Shown: positions 34,846 through 43,518 of the stretch, one piece after another
How positions within the stretch are numbered: the stretch's first letter is position 1
Layout of the letters: each line of letters begins with the position of its first letter
NCBI RefSeq assembly: GCF_000250635.1
Contig: NC_016940.1
Coordinates: 868,001-932,000 of the forward strand
Source of the DNA: Saprospira grandis str. Lewin
Lineage (GTDB): Bacteria > Bacteroidota > Bacteroidia > Chitinophagales > Saprospiraceae
Length of the DNA stretch: 64,000 nucleotides
Direction of reading: 5' to 3'
Program-made: the position numbers and the translations under genes
Notes under the pieces: generated by a model
What the model saw: the letters and a program-made list of their open reading frames with translations, nothing else
The model's database searches: none
Told to the model about the DNA's origin: nothing

Positions 34846-37800
34846 ATGACTAGAATTCAGACTTTTGCATTCTTGCTGTTTAGCCTTTTTTTCTGGCAGC
34901 AATCTAATGCACAAATCTTCTTTACGGAAGACTTTGAGGGCCTTACGGGCGCCAACGGTTTGCCTACGGGTTGGACCGAAACAGGGCTTTCTACAGATGG
35001 TATCTATGATGTGGGTACTAATGCGGATGCCAATGCGGCAGGTCTTTGGCCTGCTCCTGCTCACACCTTTTTTGCACAGACCAATGATGATGTTTGCAAC
35101 TGTGATAAGTCTGCAGACCGTCTTATTTTACCTGTGCAGAACTTTGCATCTCGCTCGGGTGGTGTAGAATTGATTGTTGATCTCTATATGGATGGACTGT
35201 ATGGAAGTGCTGGACAGATTGAGGTGAGTACAGATGGTGGTACTACTTGGACCCCCATTTATGTAATGCCTGCCGTTGATGGAAGCTGGCAGGACAATAC
35301 GACCATTTCGCTAAATGCTTATGTAAATGATGCCAATGTATTGATTTCGTTCTTGTATAATGACAGTGGTAGTTGGGCTACTGGTTTGGGCGTAGATAAC
35401 GTTCGTTTGAACCAGACTCCGGCCTCTAATGAAGTCTTGATTTCGGCTATTTCGCCTTCAGAGTACACCTTGGTGCCTCAGTCTCAAGCAGGAACAATTC
35501 CCGTTAGCACGACAATCTCTAATGCAGGTACAGGAACAGCCGCTTCTGTGAGCATTACTACCAATATCTATGATTTTGCAGCTCCTGGTACACCTATCCA
35601 GACCTACAACAACACGGCCACTAACTTGGCTGCTGGAGCGAGCACAACGGTAAGCATGGGTACTTTTGCCCCTCCTGCACAATCAGGTTATATCTTTGAG
35701 CACATCATTACGGGTCCTACAGGTAGCACGGCTAATGATACCGCCCGCTACGGTCTTACGATTACAGACAATGAGTATGCTCGTGATGCGGGTAGCCCGA
35801 CGAACATCGTTGGTGCTGGTGCTGGTGCTCTAGCTATTATGGGTAATCTTTTCGACATTACGGCGAATACTCAGCTAGACTCTGCTTTGTTCTTTTTGGC
35901 CCCCGATGCCACTAACCTAGGGGATACGGTGCGTCTTGTTGTTGTTCAAACCACTGCTGGTGTACCCAATGGTACAATCATCGGACAATCGGCCAACTAC
36001 ATTCTTACACCTGCAGATACTACGGCTAATGGTACTATCCTGACCTTGCCTATTACGAATACTACAGGCGGTGTACTTAACCTTACTCCGGGCCAATACC
36101 TAGTTGCTGTAGAAGAGTCAATTACTATGGATGGACTTAACATCCTTTGTGATCCTGATATCTATACGCCCAATACGGTGTATGCCAATATTAATGGTGG
36201 TGCTTACCAAACACTAGATGGTTTGGTTACTGGTGGGTTCCCTTACACTCCCGTTATCCGTCCTTACCTCAATGTAAGCTGTAACATTACGGCTGCAGCT
36301 ACAGCTACAGACGCTACTTGTACGGCTAGCAACGGTTCGGTAACGGCTAACCCCGCTAACGGATCTGCTCCTTATACTTACCTTTGGTCTACTACCGCTA
36401 CTACACAAACAGTCAACGGTTTGGCTGCAGGTACTTATGATGTAACAATTACTGATGCTACTGGCTGTGTCGCTACAGCTTCTGCTACTGTTAATGCTGC
36501 AACTGTTGCGCTAAACGGTACCGCTACCGCTACCAACGCCACTTGTGGCAATGCCAACGGTTCTGCTACAGTAAGCGTAAGCAACGGTACAACTCCTTAT
36601 ACCTATGTTTGGTCTAATGGCCAAACTACCGCTACCGCTACCGCTCTTATGGCTGGTACTTATACCGTGACTTTCACCGACGCTAACGGTTGTGAAGGTA
36701 CGGCTAGCGCTACTGTAAGTAGCCCCGCTGGCCCCACCGCAAGCACCACAGCTACAGATGCTACTTGTACCGCTGCCAACGGCTCGGCTACAGTAACTGC
36801 TTCTGCTGGAACTGCTCCTTATACTTACCTTTGGTCTAATGGCCAAACTACCGCTACCGCTACCGCTCTTATGGCCGGTACTTACAATGTAACCGTAACT
36901 GATAATAACGGCTGTGCTGTAACTAGCAGCGCTACAGTAGGTAGCACCGCAGGTACAGTAAGCGGAACTACTTCTAGCGTAAACTCTAGCTGTGGCGCCG
37001 CCAACGGTTCTGCTACAGTAACTCCTGCTGGTGGAACTACACCTTATAGCTTCAACTGGAGCAATGGCGAAACTACCGCTACCGCTTCTAACCTTTCTGC
37101 TGGTACTTATACTGTAACTATTACTGATGCCAACGGTTGCCAAGCTACCGCTACTGCTACCGTAAGCAACCCCAACGCACCTACCGCTACGGCTACCGTA
37201 ACTTCTAACTACAACGGTTCTGAGCTTAGCTGTAACACGGCTAGTGACGGAGAAGCTACTGTAACCGCTGCTGGTGGAACAGCTCCCTACACTTACATCT
37301 GGTCTAATGGCCAAACTACAGCGGCTGCTAGCGGACTTTCTGCTGGTAACCAAACTGTAACTGTTACTGATGATAATGGTTGTGCCGTAAGCACCGTGGT
37401 TACTCTTACTGCTCCCGCTCCCGTTGATGCCAGTGTAGACATGACTGGAACTATGGACGCTTCTTGCTTCTCTAGCAATGATGGTATGGCTACAATCACT
37501 GCCTCTGGTGGAACTCCTGGCTATACTTATATGTGGTCTAACAATGCCAATACTGCCGCTATCAACAATATCGGCGCAGGTACTTATAGCGTAACTGTTA
37601 CCGATGCTAACGGCTGTACTAAAGATGCTACTGTAACGATCGCTCAACCTACTGCTATCGTCAATAACATGACGGTTACTGACCTAAGCTGTAGCGGTAG
37701 CGCAGATGGTGCAATCAGCACAACTACTTCTGGTGGTTCTGCTCCTTATAGCTATAACTGGAGTAATGGCGAAACTACTGCCGACCTCACAGCTCTTGCC

Positions 37801-38376
37801 GCTGGTACTTATACCGTAACTATTACTGACCTTAACGGCTGCGAATTGGTAGCCAACAGTACTGTAAATGCTACTGTAGCTATCGTTCTCGATACTACCG
37901 TAACTGGAACTTCTGTTGTTGGTGCCAACGATGGTAGCATCGATGTTACGGTTACTGCTGGTGCTGCTCCTTATACCTACGCTTGGTCTAATGGTGCCAC
38001 TACGGCCAATGTGAGCAACTTGACTGCTGGTCTTTATACTGTAACTGTTACCGACGCTAACGGCTGTAATACTAGCCTCACCGTTAATGTTCCCGATGGC
38101 CCCGTTGCTGTTCTAGCCACTAATGCCAATATCAATATTAGCGTATTCCCCAACCCTGTGGAATCTGTAGCTAAATTGACTATCGAACTTAACAAAGCTA
38201 GCGATGTGAAAATCGAATTGAGCAATGCCGCTGGTCAAGTCATCCGCAGCTTCCAAGCTAGCCAAGTACTTAACCAACAGTTTGATATCGATATGAGTGA
38301 ATTGCCCGCCGGCGTTTACTTCCTACGTGTTGCCGATCAAGAAGCTAGCAATAGCTACCGCATCAGCAAAAAGTAA
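34846..38376 (+). CDS. giant secreted protein with eight SprB repeats and T9SS sorting domain
   Basis: Protein of 1176 residues. Signal peptide at 1-23 (FAFLLFSLFFWQQSNAQ); a jelly-roll 'choice-of-anchor'-like domain at about 25-190 (EDFEGL, WTETGL, GVDNVRL); a CARDB-like and an unassigned region to about 475. Then come eight SprB-type repeats of about 75 residues (480-1085), with the pattern C-x6-GSATV-APYTY-WSNG-AGTYTVTVTDANGC. The C-terminus (1098-1176, VFPNPV to SYRISKK) is a type A type IX sorting domain. SprB is the surface adhesin of gliding in Flavobacterium; this smaller protein may also act in adhesion. Repeats 1-7 keep two cysteines, but repeat 8 lacks the first. The repeat DNA is unusually homogeneous, so unequal exchange is likely. 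Confidence 0.9.
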   Translation: MTRIQTFAFLLFSLFFWQQSNAQIFFTEDFEGLTGANGLPTGWTETGLSTDGIYDVGTNADANAAGLWPAPAHTFFAQTNDDVCNCDKSADRLILPVQNFASRSGGVELIVDLYMDGLYGSAGQIEVSTDGGTTWTPIYVMPAVDGSWQDNTTISLNAYVNDANVLISFLYNDSGSWATGLGVDNVRLNQTPASNEVLISAISPSEYTLVPQSQAGTIPVSTTISNAGTGTAASVSITTNIYDFAAPGTPIQTYNNTATNLAAGASTTVSMGTFAPPAQSGYIFEHIITGPTGSTANDTARYGLTITDNEYARDAGSPTNIVGAGAGALAIMGNLFDITANTQLDSALFFLAPDATNLGDTVRLVVVQTTAGVPNGTIIGQSANYILTPADTTANGTILTLPITNTTGGVLNLTPGQYLVAVEESITMDGLNILCDPDIYTPNTVYANINGGAYQTLDGLVTGGFPYTPVIRPYLNVSCNITAAATATDATCTASNGSVTANPANGSAPYTYLWSTTATTQTVNGLAAGTYDVTITDATGCVATASATVNAATVALNGTATATNATCGNANGSATVSVSNGTTPYTYVWSNGQTTATATALMAGTYTVTFTDANGCEGTASATVSSPAGPTASTTATDATCTAANGSATVTASAGTAPYTYLWSNGQTTATATALMAGTYNVTVTDNNGCAVTSSATVGSTAGTVSGTTSSVNSSCGAANGSATVTPAGGTTPYSFNWSNGETTATASNLSAGTYTVTITDANGCQATATATVSNPNAPTATATVTSNYNGSELSCNTASDGEATVTAAGGTAPYTYIWSNGQTTAAASGLSAGNQTVTVTDDNGCAVSTVVTLTAPAPVDASVDMTGTMDASCFSSNDGMATITASGGTPGYTYMWSNNANTAAINNIGAGTYSVTVTDANGCTKDATVTIAQPTAIVNNMTVTDLSCSGSADGAISTTTSGGSAPYSYNWSNGETTADLTALAAGTYTVTITDLNGCELVANSTVNATVAIVLDTTVTGTSVVGANDGSIDVTVTAGAAPYTYAWSNGATTANVSNLTAGLYTVTVTDANGCNTSLTVNVPDGPVAVLATNANINISVFPNPVESVAKLTIELNKASDVKIELSNAAGQVIRSFQASQVLNQQFDIDMSELPAGVYFLRVADQEASNSYRISKK

Positions 38377-38406
38377 TTTAGCCCCTTTCTTAGGTGCTTA
38401 ACCGCT

Positions 38407-38440
38407 GACGCCTCTCCTTTTTGGAGGGGCGTCTTTTTTT
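38407..38440 (+). terminator. Rho-independent terminator after the SprB-repeat gene
   Basis: GACGCCTCTCC-TTTTT-GGAGGGGCGTC with one G-U-type pair, followed by seven T, 31 bases after the stop. Confidence 0.9.
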
Positions 38441-38506
38441 GGGGCTGCCCCTCCCGCCGGGTTGAAACCCAGCGCAAAGCGGTATCGCTTTGCGAAGCGA
38501 TTCAAA
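38438..38506 (-). repeat. GSE repeat, 3' part, split by the IS1182-type element
   Basis: In + orientation this is the end of a CAGCC-type copy. Left of the insertion it carries hairpins with core GGGTTGAAACCC (38459-38470) and GCAAAGCGGTATCGCTTTGC. The same order, unbroken, is found at 54745-54836 on the other strand. The copy resumes at 40365. Confidence 0.8.
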
Positions 38507-40364
38507 GGGGCTGTTGAAAAAGACATTAGCTAATTACTTTTACCGAAAAACTATATAGGTATATAGTTGTATAAGTTGTCTATTTTTTGTAAATTTAAGG
38601 ATGAAAAGAAAAGCTGTATTTCGCAATAGCCAACAAAATCAGATGAGCATGTTTCCTGAGGATTTAGGAGCATGGATTCCAGCAGATCACCCTGTTCGAG
38701 TTGTCAATCAAGTGATTGAACAAGTCAACTTGAAACGCCTATATGATAGTTATAAAGGTGGAGGAAGCTCATCTTACGACCCGAAAATGATGATTAAAGT
38801 GTTGATTTATGCGTATTTAGACAACACTTACTCTTCTCGAAAAATAGAAAAAGCCTTAAAAGAGAGTATTCCTTTTATTTGGTTGAGTGGCCGTTCTACT
38901 CCAGATCATTCTACGATTAGTATATTTCGCTCAAAGCGCCTACAAGGATTTGAGGGAGAGATGTTTAAAGATATTTTTACAGATATCGTTTTGCTACTTG
39001 CAGAAGCAGGTCTAGTTGATTTGCAAGATGTTTATACAGATGGGACAAAATTAGAGGCTAATGCAAATCGCTATACTTATGTTTGGGCGAATCGTTTATC
39101 TAGTAGTAAAGAAAAAATCAGAGAGCGCCTGGAAGGTTTCTGGGCTTATTTAGAAGGCCTTTATAAGTCTGAGGAACAAGAGATTGAGCCCTTAAATTTA
39201 GGAAAAAAGGCTAGCTCAGAAAAGATACAAGAGACTGTTGATAGAATCAATCAGTTAGTGTCAGATAAGGAAATAAAAGCAAAGATCGCCAAGGAAGAAA
39301 AAAAAAACTTAAGGGCGATAAATAAATTTGCAGATCGCTATAAACGTTATGAAGATCAGGAAGCTATTATAGATGGCCGTGGAAGTTATAGTAAAACGGA
39401 TCATGATGCCACCTTTATGCAAACTAAGGATGATCATTTAAAAAATGGCCAGCTTAAAGCAAATTACAATATTCAATTTTCGACATCCAATAGAGTAATT
39501 ACTCATTATTCAGTAGAGCGAACATCTTCTGATATGGCCACCTATATCCGTCATTTAGAGGGATTTAAAGAGCGTTATAATTTTTATCCCAAGCAAGTCA
39601 CCGCAGATGCTGGCTATGGAAGCGAAGAAAATTATCTTTTTTTAGAAGAAAAAGGAATAGAGGGTTTTGTAAAGTATGGCTCTTTTTACAGAGAGCATCG
39701 AAGAAATTTTAAAACAAAAGAGTTTGCGAATGCTAGAAACCTTCACTATGATGAAAAAGGTGACTTTTATATTTGTCCTGTTGGGAAAAAAATAAACCGA
39801 ATAGGAGAGACTAAAAAGACACTTCGGTCAGGCTACATTAAAGAAACAAATATATATGAAGCAGCAGACTGTAAGGGCTGTGCGCTGATGGAGCCCTGCT
39901 TAAAACAGAACTCAAATAAAAAAACCTCTACAAATCGAAGAATCCATAGAACGCCTAATCTAGAGCGATTAAGAGCCAAAGCAAGAAAATTACTTTTAAG
40001 TGAAGAGGGGATTAGAAAACGAAAACAAAGATCAGTAGATGTTGAAGGCTGTTTTGGAGAGCTAAAACAAAACAAAGGCTTTCGGCGACTGATGCTTCGA
40101 GGATTAAAGAAGGTGAATATAGAGGTCGGCTTGCTTGCTATGAGTATGAATATTGCCAAACTAGCAAAGCATAAAGCTCGAACTATGGACGAAGTCTGTC
40201 CAAAAACATCAAAAACGACTCTTTTTAACAGAAATAACAAAAGTATTGCCGCAAAAAGAGGGTAATTAAGGGGCAAGTATTGCCTTTTTGTAAAAAATGG
40301 ACACTTATTAACATTTTTTATTTTTTTAGTCCTAAAAATGACTTTTGACTTCCTCAACAGCCCC
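38507..40364 (+). mobile_element. IS1182-family insertion sequence, 1858 bp
   Basis: The ends are imperfect inverted repeats: GGGGCTGTTGAAAAAGACA at 38507 and, from the other side, GGGGCTGTTGAGGAAGTCA ending at 40364. No clear target duplication is seen. Compared with the unbroken homologous repeat at 54745-54836, the insertion sits exactly where a 20-base hairpin (ATGAGGGTTAAAACCCTCAT) would be, and the hairpin is missing. IS1182-type elements are known to favour palindromes. Confidence 0.9.
38601..40265 (+). CDS. IS1182-family transposase
   Basis: Transposase of 554 residues. The N-terminal domain (MSMFPEDLGAWIPADHPVR, YDPKMMIKVLIYAYLDN, STPDHSTISIFR) is typical of IS1182. The DDE core has DVYTDGTKLEAN, TADAGYGSEENY and, near the C-terminus, VDVEGCFGELKQNKGFRRLMLRGL. 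A four-cysteine cluster (CPVG, CKGCALMEPC) lies between the second Asp and the Glu. The frame is intact and probably active. Codon use is AT-rich relative to the neighbours, in keeping with transfer. A minus-strand ORF over its 3' end (39833-40477) is a shadow. Confidence 0.93.
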   Translation: MKRKAVFRNSQQNQMSMFPEDLGAWIPADHPVRVVNQVIEQVNLKRLYDSYKGGGSSSYDPKMMIKVLIYAYLDNTYSSRKIEKALKESIPFIWLSGRSTPDHSTISIFRSKRLQGFEGEMFKDIFTDIVLLLAEAGLVDLQDVYTDGTKLEANANRYTYVWANRLSSSKEKIRERLEGFWAYLEGLYKSEEQEIEPLNLGKKASSEKIQETVDRINQLVSDKEIKAKIAKEEKKNLRAINKFADRYKRYEDQEAIIDGRGSYSKTDHDATFMQTKDDHLKNGQLKANYNIQFSTSNRVITHYSVERTSSDMATYIRHLEGFKERYNFYPKQVTADAGYGSEENYLFLEEKGIEGFVKYGSFYREHRRNFKTKEFANARNLHYDEKGDFYICPVGKKINRIGETKKTLRSGYIKETNIYEAADCKGCALMEPCLKQNSNKKTSTNRRIHRTPNLERLRAKARKLLLSEEGIRKRKQRSVDVEGCFGELKQNKGFRRLMLRGLKKVNIEVGLLAMSMNIAKLAKHKARTMDEVCPKTSKTTLFNRNNKSIAAKRG

Positions 40365-40496
40365 GAGTTCTCGGGCGGGTCGGGCTGTGTCGCAGCTCGC
40401 AGGTCTGCTCGGCCCTGCACAAAAAAGCGCTTCGCGCTTTTTTGTTGGGTCTGGCCCTTCGGGCCACTGCTTTCCATCCCTCAGCCTGCGGCGGCT
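40365..40496 (-). repeat. GSE repeat, 5' part, split by the IS1182-type element
   Basis: In + orientation GGCTGAGGGATGG, P4 hairpin TGGCCC-GAA-GGGCCA, AGACC, a P5 hairpin of AAAAAAGCGC and GCGCTTTTTT, GGGCCGAGCAGACCTGCGAGC and ACAGCCCGACCCG. With 38438-38506 it makes a full copy with P1 GGCTG/CAGCC, P2 GGG/CCC and P3 GCAG/CTGC. Confidence 0.8.
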
Positions 40497-40530
40497 TCGC
40501 CGCCTGTCCCATCCAATTGGTCCAAAAAAA

Positions 40531-40560
40531 AGGCCCCAAAAGCAATTGCTTTTGGGGCCT
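40531..40560. terminator. 30-base perfect palindrome, terminator of the minus-strand gene
   Basis: AGGCCCCAAAAGCAA and its complement meet without a spacer. Seven A residues precede it on the + strand, so on the minus strand it is a hairpin followed by U residues, 22 bases after the stop at 40583. Confidence 0.8.
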
Positions 40561-40582
40561 TCTCGCTAAACATAAATAGCGG

Positions 40583-41002
40583 CTAATTTGCCTTTTCTTT
40601 CAGGTTCCAGTCAATCTGAAAATCTTCTACATTATTGCTTTTCTCGGCCAAAGCCTCAAACTCCTCAAAAAAGGCCACATTCCGCTTAAAAACAAGCTCA
40701 AAATTGCGATAGGCCACAAAGGAAAAGGTCCCTAAAGCAATCATGAATGCCGCACAAATGAGCCAAATGGCCCCAAAACTCCCCCAATGGCCCAAGAAAA
40801 ACGCATAGGCAGATCCCACCATACTAATGGCAATCACCGCCCCCATAAAGAAATAACGTCCTCGCTGCCCTTTCTGGTACTCCTTACGAGCCTTAGAGCC
40901 CATCAAACGCTTCTTTATCTTGTCGTAATTCTCCGGACGACGCTTGTAGGTCAAGTACAAACGCGCCACCTCTTCTTTACTAAAGTCAATATCGAAAATC
41001 AT
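40583..41002 (-). CDS. small two-helix membrane protein of unknown function
   Basis: Protein of 139 residues starting MIFDIDFSKEE at 41002; an upstream ATG at 41068 is in frame but adds a poor N-terminus. A charged cytoplasmic segment (LTYKRRPENYDKIKKRL) is followed by two membrane helices (YFFMGAVIAISMVGSAYAFF and FGAIWLICAAFMIALGTFSF) and a charged C-terminal region with FKRNVAFFEEFEAL. I do not know the family. It stands between the IS1182 element and the phosphatase gene, transcribed away from both. Confidence 0.72.
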   Translation of the reverse strand: MIFDIDFSKEEVARLYLTYKRRPENYDKIKKRLMGSKARKEYQKGQRGRYFFMGAVIAISMVGSAYAFFLGHWGSFGAIWLICAAFMIALGTFSFVAYRNFELVFKRNVAFFEEFEALAEKSNNVEDFQIDWNLKEKAN

Positions 41003-41117
41003 AGCACAAATTTGATTTATTGGGCCTGCTAAGGTAGGGATTTTTCTATTTTTTGAAGGTGATCTCAACTACTTAATTATATTTGCAGACTTGTACAACA
41101 GCTAACATTAAATTAAC

Positions 41118-42386
41118 ATGCGTACCTCTTTTTCTCCTGCCTTTTTCTGCCTTTTCTCTCTCCTTTTTTTTAGTCTCTCCCTCTTTGGCCAAGAACAACT
41201 CCTAGATTATAAAGTGATTAGTGGGCCTATGCCTGGCCACTATACCGATTCTACCGCTAGCTTCTGGATATTGGTCCAGAAAAAACCCGTTTTACAAAAG
41301 AAAAACCGCCTAGCTCATGTCCTCAAAGAATTAGAACAAGAATTTAGTAGCATTAGTTATCAGGATGAGCCCCTTTGGAAAAATAAGCGGATAGTGCGGG
41401 TTTTGGCCCAAAAAAAACCAGCCATTACTCCCCAAAAAGATAGCTTTAGCTTTCTAACGGGCTCTTGTGCCTTCCAATATCCCTTAGTCCTCAATATGTT
41501 TGGCAAACGCCGAAGATATAACAAGATATTTAATAAAATGGCCCAAACAGATGCCGACTTTATGGTCTGGACCGGCGATAATGTCTATTATGTTCTTGGC
41601 CAATGGAACTCCTATAAGGGGATGGTCAAAAAAAATCTGCGATCTAGAGAACGCAAGCCCATTAATAAGTTTTTGCAATCTTGTCCCCAATACGCTACTT
41701 GGGACGACCACGATTATGGCCCCAATAATAGCGATGCCAATTTCCCGCTAAAAGATACCGCCTTAAATGTCTTTAAAAAGATGTGGGCCAATCCCTACTA
41801 TGGCGAAGAAGACAACCCAGGCGTTTATAGCCACTTTAGCCAAGAAAACTGCGACTTTTTCTTGCTCGATTCTCGCTACTATTGTATTGGCGATGGCCCC
41901 GAAGAGAAACGAACGCTTTTTGGTAAAAAACAAATGGATTGGCTCAAAAGACAACTCAAAAAAGCCAAAGGCGATTTTAAATTTATCTTTTCAGGAACGC
42001 AACTTTGGCCCAAATTAGATAAAGGAGATCATTGGGACGAATTTCCAGCAGAACGACAAGACTTTCTAGACTTTCTCCAAAAAGAGGACATCAAGGGCGT
42101 AGTGGTTATTAGTGGAGACCGACACTATAGCGAGCTCAACTGCCTAAAAAGAGAAGCTGACTATCCGCTTTATGAGTATACTTGCTCTCCCCTGACTAGT
42201 TTTACCGACCCCTATTATTCTAAGGAAAATGATTGTAGAGAAGAGGGTACCTTTGTCCGCAAACAAAACTATGGCCTGCTGACTATTCTGGGCCAGGGTT
42301 TGCAGCGCATTTGCCGCATCCAAACCTTTAATCGGAAAGGGAAGCTGCTCTGGCAAAGAGAAATTGCCCTTAAAGATTTGCAATAA
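41118..42386 (+). CDS. PhoD-like alkaline phosphatase / phosphodiesterase
   Basis: Secreted protein of 422 residues with a signal peptide (FCLFSLLFFSLSLFGQ). The metallophosphatase motifs of the PhoD family are in order: GSCAFQYP, WTGDNVYY, TWDDHDYGPNNSD, LDSRYY and ISGDRHYSEL. Such enzymes use metal ions to hydrolyse phosphate esters outside the cytoplasm and release phosphate. No lipobox is seen, so it should be periplasmic or exported. It has a hairpin terminator and a GSE copy behind it. Substrate range (mono- or diesters) is not shown by the sequence. Confidence 0.87.
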   Translation: MRTSFSPAFFCLFSLLFFSLSLFGQEQLLDYKVISGPMPGHYTDSTASFWILVQKKPVLQKKNRLAHVLKELEQEFSSISYQDEPLWKNKRIVRVLAQKKPAITPQKDSFSFLTGSCAFQYPLVLNMFGKRRRYNKIFNKMAQTDADFMVWTGDNVYYVLGQWNSYKGMVKKNLRSRERKPINKFLQSCPQYATWDDHDYGPNNSDANFPLKDTALNVFKKMWANPYYGEEDNPGVYSHFSQENCDFFLLDSRYYCIGDGPEEKRTLFGKKQMDWLKRQLKKAKGDFKFIFSGTQLWPKLDKGDHWDEFPAERQDFLDFLQKEDIKGVVVISGDRHYSELNCLKREADYPLYEYTCSPLTSFTDPYYSKENDCREEGTFVRKQNYGLLTILGQGLQRICRIQTFNRKGKLLWQREIALKDLQ

Positions 42387-42396
42387 GGCATAAAAA

Positions 42397-42432
42397 GCGG
42401 CCAGCGCAACTCATTGCGCTGGCCGTTCATTT
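42397..42432 (+). terminator. hairpin terminator after the phosphatase gene
   Basis: CGGCCAGCGCAA-CTCA-TTGCGCTGGCCG, a 12-base perfect stem, followed by TTCATTTT. The U run is imperfect. Confidence 0.65.
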
Positions 42433-42478
42433 TGGTCCAATACTTAAACGGTTTTGCAGGGCTGCGCAGCAGCCCGCA

Positions 42479-42596
42479 GGCCTAGCGATGTGCAGCAGTG
42501 GCCCGAAGGGCCAGACCAAGCCGCTGAAAGCGGCGAAGGGCCGAGCGAACAGCGAGCTGCGAAACGTAGCGCCGCAGCTTTGCTGCGGAGGCCCCC
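42479..42596 (+). repeat. GSE repeat, AGGCC type
   Basis: GGCCTAGCGATGTGCAGCAG to GGAGGCCCCC-AAAA. P1 is GGCCT/AGGCC, P2 GCG/CGC, P3 GCAG/CTGC, P4 TGGCCC-GAA-GGGCCA, P5 GCCGCTGAAAGCGGC, and last hairpin CGCAGCTTTGCTGCG. One of the most regular copies, useful as a type example. Confidence 0.87.
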
Positions 42597-42625
42597 AAAA
42601 CAGCCTTTGTTTCTAGTTATTCAAT

Positions 42626-43489
42626 TTACTTTTTTTTCTTTTTGCTAAAGATGCTGCCCATAGCCACACCGCCTACAGAAAAGAGGGTGCGATCGGTTAG
42701 GCCTTCTAGCTCGGCCCCCTCGCCTAGCTTATAATAGCGGCGGACATCAAAAGTGAGCATAAAATCATTGAGGGGCACTTCAATTTTGAGGCCTGCAGCG
42801 GCAAAAGCTCTGGCGCTAGCCTGCATATTGGCGAGTTGGTTGGCCGTAGGATCTTTGAGAAAAGCCTCTTCAAAAGCCATATCTTGGTCCAAAATAAAGA
42901 GTAAATCTAGCTGTGGATTGGCCGTAATGCCAAAAGTACCGCCCATAATTTTGCGCAGGATACCAAACTTACCGCCCATATTTAGGCTTAGGCTGGTAAA
43001 GCCCGTTTGGTTGCTGACCGACTCTTCAATTTGGTAAGGGACCACAATCACATCAATAAAAGCTTGGGCAAAACGCTTAGAATTGCCCTCTAAGAGGCCC
43101 TTTTTTTCCTTCTCGCTGAGCATAGTATAGCGGGCGCCAAACTGCAGGCGAAAATCATTATCCTGAAAGGCCAACTTTCTAAAATCCAGAGAATCTCGGC
43201 CCTCCAAAAGGGTATTGATAAAGGGGTGCACCTTAAAATTGAGGGCAACCGTATTGATCTTTTTGCGGCCATTGGCCACTTTTTCCTTTAGGTTATAATT
43301 GGCATCTAGGGCCAAGACTCCAGAAGCGGCACCAGAAGCCTTAAAAAGGCCATAGAGGTTACCTCCGCCGGCGCCGGAGAACTGGAAAATATTTTCGGTG
43401 GGATTAAACAACATATCTACAGGCGTAGGATGTTGGGCAAACAATTGGCCTGAAAGCAGCAGGCTTAGAGCAAAGAGTAGATTTTTCAT
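42626..43489 (-). CDS. secreted, probable outer-membrane protein of unknown function
   Basis: Protein of 287 residues starting MKNLLFALSLLLSGQLFAQ at 43489, a clear signal peptide; the frame continues upstream to 43516 with a poorer start. The mature part alternates hydrophobic and polar residues (FGARYTMLS, FTSLSLNMGGKFGILR, FMLTFDVRRYYKLG), which looks like beta-strands of an outer-membrane barrel. It ends in KKKKK. No family is recognised. An M23 peptidase gene lies upstream on the same strand, 29 bases away, so the two may form an operon acting on the envelope. Confidence 0.75.
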   Translation of the reverse strand: MKNLLFALSLLLSGQLFAQHPTPVDMLFNPTENIFQFSGAGGGNLYGLFKASGAASGVLALDANYNLKEKVANGRKKINTVALNFKVHPFINTLLEGRDSLDFRKLAFQDNDFRLQFGARYTMLSEKEKKGLLEGNSKRFAQAFIDVIVVPYQIEESVSNQTGFTSLSLNMGGKFGILRKIMGGTFGITANPQLDLLFILDQDMAFEEAFLKDPTANQLANMQASARAFAAAGLKIEVPLNDFMLTFDVRRYYKLGEGAELEGLTDRTLFSVGGVAMGSIFSKKKKK

Positions 43490-43518
43490 AGGTATAGGTG
43501 AGTTAGATAATGACAAAG

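Noticed and set aside
36511-37647. 378-codon open frame on the minus strand within the SprB-repeat gene
   Set aside because: It is a Ser/Tyr/Arg-rich mirror of a biased repeat; the + strand frame has a signal peptide, repeat domains and a sorting domain.
39833-40477. Minus-strand open frame over the end of the IS1182 transposase
   Set aside because: It is a shadow of the transposase and GSE; no family features.
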